Assembly: GCA_025506515.1 (NCBI GenBank) | Contig: CM046453.1 | Span: 39,687,727-39,751,726 of the forward strand | Direction: 5' to 3' | Length of the DNA: 64,000 bases | From: Flaveria trinervia | Taxonomy: Eukaryota > Streptophyta > Magnoliopsida > Asterales > Asteraceae | In this document: one piece after another, positions 34,309 through 44,400 of the stretch | How the letters are laid out: each line of letters starts with the position of its first letter | How positions within the stretch are numbered: the first letter of the stretch is position 1 | Position numbers and translations under genes: made by a program | The notes under the pieces: generated by a model | Told to the model about the DNA's origin: nothing | Seen by the model: only the letters and a program-made list of their open reading frames with translations | Databases searched by the model: none

Positions 34309-36014
34309 TCATCATCATCTCTATCACCTTCTCTGATCTTCAGAGGCTCATCTTTTGATCCTTTCAGTCTGAGCATGATCTTCTTATTCTTTGCCTCCAA
34401 CTCCTCAATCCTTTTAACTAATTGCTCATTCTGATCATGGAGTTGGGAAATCTACTGTGCTTGAGCAGCATTGAGCTCCATACGCTGACTTAGCTGTGTT
34501 GCTCTTTGCTCATCAGCAACTAACAACTTAAGCACGATCCGGTTTAGTGTTTCTAGTTGTTCCTCTACCCCGATGGAGGGTAGAATGGGGCCTGTGGTGA
34601 AGGTAGTGTGGGTTGATGGACCTGCTTGGTGGCTGCTAGTGGTAGTGGTGGATGTGATGAATATGGGTGGTGGGATAGTAGTGGATGGTGAACGAGTGGC
34701 TGTAATAGTGGTGGTTAGGAGTGTGGTAGTAGTGTTAGGGGGTGTGGTAGTGGTGGTGGTAGCTGTGGTGGATATGGTAGTGGTGGTGGCAGTAGTGGTG
34801 GATGTGGTATTGGTGGTGGCAGTAGTGGTGGTTGTGGTAGTGGTAGTGGATGCGGTCAAAACAAATCTCGGCCTCTTACCCTTTCTGCCATAAGGGTGAG
34901 GCATTTTCTTCTTCCTGGAGCCTTTGGAGACAGAGGCTCCCTCTTGGCTGCTGGGCTGGTCCGGGGTGTAAGATGGATCTGTATAAGGAGTAACAACATC
35001 CCCGAACTCACCCTGGCATCAACCAGCCGCCCTGAGCCCTCTCTCAGTGGCTACGACCTGGCCCGCATCAACCGTACCAGAGGCTCCTCATCCGACTCCT
35101 CCTCTTCATCCATCTGAAAATCACGGTGGATTAGAGCTGACTCGGGTGCATCCGAACCATCACCTTCTTGACCATCACCATGGTCATCCTCGTTAGAGTC
35201 ATCGGAGGGTAGAGCAATAGGCTCAGAATTGGAGTCATTGTCGTCATGACGCCACTTCCTCCTAGCTGGCGCCACATAATCCTCCTGGGCCAGATGCCCA
35301 AACAGTCTCCTTACCGGGGGCTTCACCTGCTAGCCCCGGTATACTTTCATCCTCCCGAGGGTGGTGTCATCCATCACCTCTAGTGTAACAACATCCTCAC
35401 TCTCCTTGGGTAGCAAAGGAAGCTTGTGGTCTATGATTATCTAAAGGAATCAGGGGTACATGCAGAAGACTTCTTTTGACTTTGGCCTCTATATTCTCGA
35501 CCCAATAGGTGAAGATCATACGTGAGAAGCTGAATGGATGATTCAGTACCAAAGCCAGATAGGTGTTGTCGATCTGATTAGACATATCATCAAAGCCTTC
35601 CTTCGTTGAGGCTATGCACTTGAGCAACACATGGGCTAAATACTTGAACTGGGGGCACAAGTACTTAGCCTGAAGGAAACAACCTTGAACTGTCAATGGA
35701 TGTAGTCTGGTTGGGCAGTCACCATCATCACCCAACTCTAAAACTCTCCTCAGATCTTCCTCAATAATCTCAATCTCCTCACTAAATATGGAACTCCGAA
35801 CATGTTGTGGTTCAGCAGGCCTGTCTACTATAGCGCTTTTCGAGAAAGCTTGCTGAATCAATCGATATGGTGTGCACGGGGTAGATATAGCCTTGAAGAT
35901 TCTCGATCTCCATATGAAGGCTATAATCCTAGCAAAATCAGCAACATTCCGGGAGGTGACGTCCATGTGTGCACAGAGGTTATGCTTTGTGCTCGTAGTC
36001 TATCTACTCGCCAT
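34309..36014 (-). pseudogene. aORF of element H, N-terminal half
   Basis: A likely start is ATG at 36014 (MASR, then a TAG, then TTSTKHNLCAH); the next ATG in frame is 35966 (MDVTSRNVADF). Open stretches follow at 35966-35397 (FLQAKYLCPQFKYLAHVLL, LALVLNHPFSFSRMIF, ENIEAKVKR), 35326-35051 (RRLFGHLAQED, acidic DDSNEDDHGDG) and 34904-34452 (a Thr-dominated tract, then a leucine-rich coiled segment). The acidic tail is cut at 34309 by element C and resumes at 14440. The order resembles the aORFs of C and D (alpha-helical N-domain with FSFSRMIF like FRYSQFVY), suggesting one diverged family. Antisense Val-rich frames are shadows of the Thr tract. Confidence 0.6.
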
Positions 36015-36089
36015 GTTTATGTTACACAAGATAAATAAACATTATAGTTTGTGTAAGTGAATGACACTTAAATTTAATGGACTTGAATC

Positions 36090-36262
36090 ATTCTGTTCTG
36101 TCGTGCGAATGGATAGTGTGACTGAGTCTTAGTCGTGCGACTGAGCTCAGTCGTGTGAATTAACCTGCAACTTAATTGAGTTGTATGGTGTTCTATGCGG
36201 TTGAACTAGTCGTGCGATAGAATTCATACGCATGCTTCATTCGTGCGATTGAGTCATTTGCC
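36090..36262. repeat. CAGTCG-NN-CGACTG motif array upstream of H aORF
   Basis: Variants TAGTCGTGCGACTGAG, CAGTCGTGTG, CATTCGTGCGATTGAG lie about 80-250 bases upstream (minus strand) of the aORF start. They match the array in the H LTRs. This is the same arrangement as the pol-aORF gap arrays in B, C, D and E, although here pol itself is gone. Confidence 0.75.
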
Positions 36263-36310
36263 CATTGAAGTTCATCGGTGTGTCCATTCTCATATGTCTC
36301 TCTACGGTAC

Positions 36311-37125
36311 TGTAGGATCGGTTCTTGGTCTAAACGTGATGTTAAACGTCTAGGTTAGACTCATTGGACTAGCTATCAATCAAAATAACACTTAGTACTA
36401 AATAATTCAACGATTAAGTCCAGGTTAGTGGTTTATTTTGAGGGATATGTCTTGGTTTAGTTTACACTCGATTTGAATGTTAGAGCTTGATTAAACTGTG
36501 CATTTTGGTCGATATTAGTCTTGTATTACCTGTAGAAACAAAGCAAAATCGATAGTCTCACAATCAGGGCACTGAATCATAAATATGAAATTTAGGCAGG
36601 GTAATCTTGCTTTCGTGCGATTTAGGTGCAATTTGGGATTGATGAGTGTCTAGGACCGACTCCCCTCTATTTATACTAGCTTTTCCTTCAGTCGTGCGAC
36701 TGAACCTATTCGCACTCTTGATTCTTGTGAATAGGGCTCAGCGTGCGACTTGCTCAGTTGGTCATATTCAGTCGTGCGACTAGGTTTTAGTCGTGCGACT
36801 GACTCATTCGGTCACTTCCATCTGTGTGATTGGTTCATTATGGTGATCCAATCGAATGAATTGAACCATGTCTATGGTCTATGTGTGGTTCAGTCGTGTG
36901 ATTGGGCTCATACGTATGATCCAATCGTGCGACTAGTCCATACTTATGAGTTTAATCTCATGACGATTCAAACACTTAGCCTTTTTGACTATAGATAAAA
37001 CGTTACAATCGATGATCATCTCAGACATGATCCTTTTTACTTTAAAAATTGTTGATCACCTCAGACTTGATCCTTTTAACTTTGAAAAATGTGGATCACC
37101 TCAGACGTGATCCTTTTAATTGAGT
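36311..37125 (-). repeat. Probable 5' LTR (diverged) of element H
   Basis: The left edge is TGTAGGATCGG at 36311, resembling TGTTAGGACCG of the 3' LTR. The minus strand has TATAAATA at 36675-36668, followed upstream by the CAGTCG-NN-CGACTG array at 36689-36930, the same order as at 12374-12610. Overall sequence is not closely alike, no standard primer site is seen beside 36311, and the right edge is a guess. It may be the LTR of a relative that recombined with H. Confidence 0.45.
36689..36930. repeat. CAGTCG-NN-CGACTG motif array in the right H LTR
   Basis: CAGTCGTGCGACTG is exact at 36689-36702, then further copies (TTAGTCGTGCGACTGACTC, CAGTCGTGTGATTGG, CAATCGTGCGACTAG) occur at 20-40 base intervals upstream of the minus-strand TATA. 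Confidence 0.82.
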
Positions 37126-37126
37126 G
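37011..37126. repeat. 40-bp tandem repeat, three copies
   Basis: Units start at 37011, 37051 and 37091, each with GATCAYCTCAGAC-TGATCCTTTT in shared positions; the third is shortened. They sit at the junction between the H-type LTR and the next LTR to the right. No coding. Confidence 0.82.
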
Positions 37127-37903
37127 TTTCATAGATTGAATTCTGACTGGGTTTGAGTAAGAGTGATATTCTTACTGAGAACCGAATATGATAATCACGT
37201 CAATGATTAGGTGACGGAAACAAACAATCAAAGGACATTCAAGCAAGAAAATTACTCATAAATGTTGTTTGTATTAATATATGAACGTTGATAAGTTACA
37301 GAGAATAATTACAACAAAAATTCTCTATCTATCATCCGTCACCTCAGTACGAGGTTAACTATTCTATTTATAGGCAGACAAGATGCCTTTACAAAATGAC
37401 TAAACTACCCCTGACCTATTACATCAGAAACTAGTCTAAGTCTTGATCCGCATCTCTGCTTGTTCATCTGCATTGACAAATGCAGATAAGATAATCTTGA
37501 TCAGCATTTCCACTTGATCATGAGCATTAGTAAGTTGGTCATCCGCATTGGTTAATGCGGATGAAAAAATACTTGTGCGCATTTGTTTGGTCATCCGCAT
37601 TTGTCAAATGCGGATGATCAAAGTCTTGTCCGCATCTTCTTTTGTTCTTCCGCATTAGTCAATGCGGAAGAGTAACTTGTTCTTCAACATAAGTATTATG
37701 TCTTCCGCATTAGTTAATGCGGAAGAGTAAACACTTGTCCGCATCAGAGTTTTGTCTTCCGCATTAACTAATGCGAAAGATAACACTTGTTATTTTTCTT
37801 GCAGATCTTCATCCGCATTTCATCTTGGACTTATGGGATTCCAGCTAAGCAATCATCAAGTCACCTATCAAGTTGGCATGTATGATCATTTCAGGGTGCA
37901 ACA
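37125..37903 (-). repeat. 3' LTR at the left end of element E (CCGCATT family)
   Basis: The right edge is GGGTGCAACA at 37903, abutting a minus-strand polypurine tract, so the LTR is read leftward. TATAAATA is on the minus strand at 37372-37365. Upstream lie five palindromes (37540-37563, 37592-37616, 37647-37670, 37702-37725, 37756-37779) of the form CTTCCGCATT-N4-AATGCGGAAG or CATCCGCATT-N4-AATGCGGATG. The left edge is uncertain. This LTR differs from those of C and D. Confidence 0.65.
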
Positions 37904-37917
37904 ATACTCCCCCTAAG
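37904..37917 (-). promoter_or_regulatory. Polypurine tract next to the 37903 LTR edge
   Basis: The minus strand reads CTTAGGGGGAGTAT then TGTTGCACC, the same tract-then-TG arrangement as in elements B and D. Confidence 0.78.
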
Positions 37918-37938
37918 GATTATACAGCTTGGTTTTCC

Positions 37939-39550
37939 TCAATGTTTAGGAGGTGATTGATGTTGTGAAGATTCACCTGGTTCTTGAGGAGGTATTATGA
38001 ATGCAGCATTGGTGGGATCCATGATAGCCTTGATCATGTTTACAAAATCAGTTGCTTCTGACATCCTGTCTCTACTCAGCACATGTATTTTCATTCTGCT
38101 CATTTTGTAGATGACTTCCATTGGTAACTTTTGTTGGGTTTGTTGGACCAAATCAAACTAGTTTAATCATTTAAACTTTAAAACGTAGTGGATTAATATC
38201 ATATATTATCATTTGTAATCTGAAAATATGTTTCATTTCATGACAACAACAAACCAAAGAACATAAGGATCTTATATATGTGTTTGAACCAGCTATCACC
38301 AATAAATAACAACCCCAATAAGCAATACATACTACCTTCCAAAGGCAGCTGAAAAACGAGATATACATGAAGAGAATGATGTTCTTGAACAGCCAAAACA
38401 CCAAGAAGAGGTGTCCTCAAGCTTCCATACCCACAAGCATCAAGCATACACCATTCTTGCTAGGATTTGAGCACCAAATTGGATCAAGAAAGCTGCTGGA
38501 ACCTTGTTCCAGACGTGAAAAATCAACAAAGCTGCTAGAGCTTTGTTCCAGCCGTGATATCTTTCTTCCAAAAGAAGAGTGATATTCTTGTGACCCTTTT
38601 GTATATGAGAGAGTGAGAGAGATCTGAATGGAGAGTGTGTGTATTCTCGAAGATCCAAAATTTCAAGAGAACCAAAGGAAAACCAAAGAGAGGACTGCCC
38701 AAAAGGGGGTGCCCGAACCCTTATCACTTCTTTTGTTCTCCCTCCAAAAACCCCTTTTAATCCTTGTTAAAATATTTGATTAAAATAGATATATAGTTAA
38801 CCTTTTAATTATATAACATACATACACTCCTATTATTTGATGTTATTTAACTAAATTAAACAACATTACAAATAATATCCATGAACAAAATATCCATATA
38901 AGTTGTTCAATCTCATATGCAACTTATTTAGAAAACCCATTTTCTAAATTTGGTGTATTTATTTAATTGCATGATCATATCATCAATTAAATATTATTTG
39001 GTGTTTGCTAAGCTTGTTATTGGGTATGACCCGACTTGGATCATAACATACTAACCACATCAATGTTCTATGTGTCTTGGGCATAAAGAATCCAACAACT
39101 TTATCAGTGAAATAGGTTCCCATATGGAGATTGCGGAAAGACCATCTCTATGAATCAATAAACTCCCTCCTACATCCACTTCAAGCTTAACAGTATTTCC
39201 AAGTTGCAGTGGTGTTTTCTTCTTCTTTCTTTTGTCTCTTTTCATCTTTATTCTATAATAGGCCAGTTTCAACAACTTGATGCATTTCAAAAAGAAGTGC
39301 ATGTCTTGTTCACCCAATTTGTTGTTTAATTCCTTAAAGTGCCTGGTATAAATGTAGTGGATGTATGATTCATCAAGTAATCTTACTTCATATCCACTGA
39401 ATAGTCTAATGTCAGCTCCTTCTTTTCCTCCCCACTTCCTTTCTATGACCATCTCATAGGTTTTCTGACCATAGTACACATTTGAGATGGGGGTGGAAGA
39501 ATGATTACCAGATACTACTTTCCCCTTCAATGACTCAGTTGGCTTTACCT
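37939..39550 (-). pseudogene. aORF C-terminal part of a different family, split by a solo LTR
   Basis: Leaving out the solo LTR at 38132-39097 and one ACTTT, the minus strand reads KWGGKEGADIRLFSGYEV, LLDESYIHYIY, KRDKRKKKK and IWEPISLIK, then LPMEVIYKMSRMKIH and a stop at 37939. It matches neither the C nor the D aORF C-terminus. At about 39550 it joins the C/D-type aORF (IIIRVEG) out of the usual continuation (D has RVQGQQEVF). So either E is a recombinant or its aORF has swapped its C-terminal module. It has no recognised domain; the basic run may be a nuclear signal. Confidence 0.6.
38132..39097 (-). mobile_element. Solo LTR of the element F family
   Basis: The 966-bp unit runs TGTTGGGTTTG...GAATCCAACA and is flanked by perfect ACTTT duplications (38127-38131 and 39098-39102). 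On the minus strand its first 100 bases (TATGCCCAAGACACATAG, ATTGATGTGGTTAGTA) match the start of the F LTR at 40964, and its last 50 match the F LTR end near 42110. It inserted into the aORF C-terminal region and then lost its body by LTR recombination. Confidence 0.9.
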
Positions 39551-40963
39551 TCAACTCTTATGATAATGAGGGCTTTCCTGTTGTTGTCATACCTCCACCC
39601 AATAATGTGATTGAAGGATGATGAAGGTGACATATCGCTTGGTATCCCATCCTCAAACAGACTCTGTATGAAGGAGTTTGTGTAGTCCACATCAATGTGC
39701 AATAGAGGAGGTTGCTGAGAATGCACAGTTGCAAGTGAGGATGGTGAGTCCTCAATGTTCATTCTCTCGGAGGAACTCCCAGGTTCTATGGCTGGAATGA
39801 CTTTCTCCCCCTTTTTGGTAGCATCACCCACTTGCATAGGTGAGCTGGAGGATAGGTCAATCATATCCACAGGTTCTTGGGTTCCTGGTTGAGCTCTCCT
39901 TAAGGGTCTCCCAGCTATTTTTTCCTTAAGATAAGAAATCTCAAGTTGCTGATCATTGATCCTGTGTTGTAAGGTAGTCACCTAAGACTCAAGGTGACTG
40001 ACCTTTGAGACTAGGTAAGTGCATGTTCTAGACAGTTTTTGCACTTTTAGTCTCAGATCCCCCTCATCTTCATCAGAAGAATCACTGGGGGTGGAGAAGA
40101 TTAGACTAGAGTCCTTTCTCTCATGACCAGTTCTAAGTTCTTGGCTACTGGATTTCCTCTACTCACTGGTAGTCTCAGTTGAGATGTCAGTGGGCTGAGT
40201 TGCCATGGTTGAGGTCTTAATGATGTAATCACTTTCAGAAGTGAGAGCCTCTTCCATATGGACATCCTGAACAGGTTCAGAAATTTCCACCTTAGTAGTA
40301 CTCATCTCTCTTTGACTAGGGGGAAAGAAGAGAGATTCATTATACACACTGAAACCTATATCTTCATCAATATAGAAGTCGAGGTTGGGAATTGGTTGGT
40401 TAAGATCTATAGGCTGGGGATGGGAACTATCCCCTGAAGGTTGATCACATGAGTGTTGAGACTCAGAGTGATGGTTTAAGATAGTAGGGCTAATGAGCTC
40501 ATCAGGCTGAGCATGAGGAACCTCAGCACTGATTCTTGAAGAGATGGGAGTGGTCTGCTCCTCAGGATAGATGGGAGCTCCAGTGTCCATTTCTTCCTGT
40601 ATGGGTGAGTGTATACTGAGTAGTCTGAGCAGGGGTTCGTTTGTATTTTCTTGGTAGGTGATGAATATTTGAGGCTGTGTGGGTGGTTGGGAAGTAGCAG
40701 GTGTGGGTTCAACACTAGCTTGTGCTGCTAGGTTGTCACCTTGAGCAATGAGCTCTAACATTTTAAAGATGCCGGGCTTCATCTATCCCAATTTAAGAAT
40801 GTTACATGTTACCCTTAAGTGTGAGCCCAGTTCATAGTTAAGAATGTACTGGACATATCTAGGAAACATGTAACATTCTAAGGAGTTTAAATTAGCAAGC
40901 AAACTAGTATAAACAAACATAGAGTACCTGAACTTGACCCCTTGAACCATTCCATGGACTACG
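39551..40963 (-). pseudogene. aORF of element E, middle part (C/D family)
   Basis: From 40963 leftward: VHGMVQGVKFRY, YMFPRYVQYIL, then Ser/Pro/Gln-rich linkers (40782-40159) and a coiled region MTTLQHRINDQQLEIS, ending IIGWRYDNNRKALIII at 39556. It is very similar to the same part in elements C (17100-18600) and D. The segment KPTVGFSGVETALVPK seen in D is missing (direct jump to KMLELIAQGD). The N-terminal part is displaced to 48796-49088 by element F and a deletion. Confidence 0.75.
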
Positions 40964-42110
40964 TGTAGGATTCTATATGCCCAAGACACGTAGAATATTG
41001 ATGTGGTTAGTACGTTATGATCCAAGTCGGGTTACACCCAATAACAAGCTTTACAATCACGAAGAATTATTTAACTGATGATGGGATCATGCAATTGAAT
41101 AATTGCATCATGTTTAGAAAAAGGGTTTTCTAAACAAAGGCATTAGAGATGGAACAAATTATAAGGATAATTTGTTGATGGGTTTATTATTATTTTGTTA
41201 TTTAAAAGGGTTTAAATAACACTAATAATATAAGAGTATACTTTAATTAAATTATTTAATTAGAGAAGACTTATGTCACATTTTAAATAAGTCTTGTAGA
41301 TGACTTATTAATGTGTGACAAAACACTAGTAATATTAAGTAAGTGTGTTAATTAAGAGGGAAACTATCTTATTTTGAACACATTTTTGGCCGTCCACTCC
41401 TTGGAGGTGATTGGGTCTTTTGTTGTCTTGAGAAGACACAAACTTAACTAGTGTAAGCTCTCTCTCATTTTTCCAATTAGAACACATGCAAAATCAGAAA
41501 AGCTCTCCTTTTTCTCTCCTCCATCTCACGGAAATGGCAGCAGAAAATTGTGAGTTTTGGTTTTGATTTAGCGTTCATTCTTCCTAACAAGAAGGTGATT
41601 GTAACTAGCTTGGGGTATAAACACTTGAGGGTTCCTCTTCTTGGAACCTTGGGGTCGATTTCATCTTCCTACATCATCAAACTTGCTGCTGGAAACTCAC
41701 GGTTTTGGAAGCTCTTTTGGCAGCTCTCTTTCTGAGTTTTGGGGTTCAAAATCAAGCAACTAAGAAGCCTACTTGAGGCTTGTGGGAGTAGTCACTTGAG
41801 GATTTCTACACTTGTGTTCTTGGCTGTTTAAGCATCTCAAATCTCCTTCTGTTGGACGTTTTTCTTGCTGTTGGAAGGAGGTAGTTCATGGCAGCCCTTT
41901 GAGGTTGCCATATTGTGTTATTTTATGTACACATAGCATGTCCATTCACATATGATGATCCTTTTGTTTGGGTTTGTTTTACCATCTTAAAAGATCACTA
42001 AAGAACATACATTTGAGCTTTAAAATTGGTTTTAGAGACATATATATCCGCTGCGCTTTCTGAAAGTTTAAAAGGTTAAACTATGTTTTATTGTTTTAAC
42101 AAACCCATTA
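40964..42110 (+). repeat. 5' LTR of element F
   Basis: The LTR starts TGTAGGATTC and, by comparison with the solo LTR at 38132-39097 (whose end reads AACAAACCCAACA), ends at AACAAACCCATTA near 42110, two bases before the primer site. An alternative end is TTTTAACA at 42101. The plus-strand frame at 41550-41735 is LTR sequence. Confidence 0.8.
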
Positions 42111-43540
42111 AATGGCATCTAGAGCCGATTATGTGGATGACTTGCTTGTTTATCCTTTGAAATTGGTATTAAAGGATGGTTTTAGACTTGTTATATGCTG
42201 TTTTGGGCTGCTATATTATGTTTTGTTGAATCCCCAACTATCAAGGTTACATTACACATGCTTGTGATTAAACCTTGAAAGATATGTATGTTGATATGTT
42301 GATTGTTTGGACAATATTTAAAACCAAAAATTTCAGTTTATGTTGGCTGAAATTTTGAAGGTTTTAAGTGGGGTTTCATTATATATTTTGATGATTTGAT
42401 CATTGGATGTTTTAGTGCATAACCTAGCCTTTGACCTTGTGATTGTTTAGATGTTTGTGATGGTTGTATTGATTCATTCAATTGGGTTGTATCTTTTGTT
42501 CTTTGTGCTTTGTTTCATATGTAATTTATTTATTATTGGGTTGTAATGAATAGATTAGGTGTATTTTCATTTTACTAGATATCTTGTATTAGGACTTTAT
42601 ATCTTGTAATATGAAGACATACACTTTGGAAGCACGAAGGAAAGTCATAAGAGAAACATGGAGCACTTTGGATGTGGTTTCAAGTGGGAGACTTTTGGAA
42701 GTCTTCAATATGCTTTGTTTGTGACCCTTAGGAATGTCCTATGGACCACACTTGTGATGGCAAGCAAGTGTGGACCACTTTAGATGCTATGGTTATGCAC
42801 ATATGCACATATAGTTGTTTATGTTTGGTTGATATTTGGATATTCACAACAAACTCATTAACAAACTTAACAAGCTGAAAAATTGATGGTTCTTAAAGGT
42901 TAATAAAAGGTTATTAAAATGATTTAATGATTTCAAAGATTAAAATAGGTCTTAATCAAAGAACCATAGGGTACCTTGTATTTGAAAGCATGCAAATACA
43001 AGTACATAGAGTTTTCTAAACTCGGATTATGGGCCCTCTAAGCTTTTTTTTTCAAACAAGTTTAACACTGTCCTTTTACACAACACTTAAGTCATTTGGA
43101 AACTCTTACTGGGATAATGGTCACCTAACCATTTTGAGTGAACTTGTGACTTAAGGTGGGAATACCACATTGGTGGGATAAAGGTCACCTAACCACTTAT
43201 GTTGTTAAACTCACATGTGTGTGCAAGTAGGGTAACTTGATTTGCAAACCATGTTAAATGAATCACCTACAATATAGTTTCCAAATGGTGTTGATGGGAT
43301 TTACATGCCGACTTTACATATGATGTTTCAAGTCGATCCCATATTTCTAGAAGTTGCAAGTGGTTGCAATCGTCAAACGTTGACCACCTTATTAATTTAA
43401 AACGTGGGATAAAGGTCACCTAACCACAATTTAAATGTAATGTTGGGTTCTAGATTTTAATATGAAAGACCTTAAAAGTCATTTATTATTAAAATTACAA
43501 TATCGAAAATACTAAAACATAACATTGTTAAAATTTGTAG
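42111..43540 (+). other. Leader of element F
   Basis: TGGCATCTAGAGCC at 42113-42126 is a variant of the Met-tRNA primer site. The remaining 1.4 kb has no open frame of note. Between 43090 and 43430 the phrase GGGATAAAGGTCACCTAACCAC recurs four times in diverged forms (near 43110, 43165, 43405), which may reflect an RNA-packaging or regulatory repeat, but nothing proves a function. Confidence 0.7.
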
Positions 43541-44400
43541 ATGGCCTCAAATAATGATAATTCCGATAACTCATCCGCGTCCAACCAATCTCTACGAGCG
43601 ATCCTCCAAAAGGAACGTCTAAATCATAACAACTTCATCGATTGGTATCGAAACTTGAGAATCGTTCTCAAGCAAGAAAGAAGATCGTATATTTTAGACG
43701 ACCCTATCCCCGATCAACCTAGCGAGGATGATGAGGAGGCCTATAGCGATTGGCTAAAATACACTGAGGGCTCCGTCCAAGTGTCTTGTCTCATGCTAGC
43801 GAGCATGACTACGGATCTCCAGAAGGAGTATGAACATCACGGAGCTTACGACATGATTCCCAGCTGAAGGAAACGTTCCAACAGCAAGCTAGGGTTGAGC
43901 GCTTCGAAACGGTTCGAGCACTCCATGCATGTCGTATGGACGACAACCAATCTGTTTCATCTTATGTACTTAAGATGAAAAGTCACATTGACCGCCTCGA
44001 AGGCTTAATTGTCCCGTCTCGAAGAATTGGCCACGGATTTGATCCTAAATGGCCTTACCAAGAGGTTCGAGACATTCGTGTTGAACTACAACATGAATGC
44101 TTGGGACAAAAGCATTGGTGAGCTTCACTCAATGCTCAAAACGGCCGAGGCGGCCATGGGTAAAAGGGTTTTACCCGTTCTCACCATCAATGAAGGTGGG
44201 TACAATAAAAGGCCTCATCCCGCACCCAAGGCAAAGGTTGCCAAGGGTAAGGGACCCGCTTGGGGAAAAGGGAAAGGGGTGGCAAGGGTGCCACCCAAAC
44301 CACAAGAGAAAAGGCAAAAGGTTGCCACTAATGACCCATGCTTCAAGTGTGGGGAGATTGGACATTGGGCAAGGAATTGTCCCGTCCATCTCCAAGAGTT
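43541..44400 (+). pseudogene. Gag of element F, frameshifted
   Basis: The start is ATG at 43541 (MASNNDNSDNSS). The core reads LNHNNFIDWYRNLRIVLKQE and stops at 43865 after HGAYDMIPS. Gag then continues in other frames (LHACRMDDNQSVSSYVLKMKSH, LATDLILNGLTKRFETFVLNYN) to the zinc knuckle CFKCGEIGHWARNC at 44338-44380. At least two frame breaks occur between 43860 and 44060. The last part is fused in one frame with protease and integrase. Confidence 0.88.

Noticed and set aside
34573..34893. Plus-strand Val-rich open frame of 106 codons
   Set aside because: Antisense of the Thr-rich low-complexity tract in the H aORF (GGT/ACC repeats).
38141..39097. Starting the solo LTR at TGTTGGACC (38141)
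   Set aside because: No duplication flanks that edge, whereas starting at 38132 gives a perfect ACTTT duplication on both sides.
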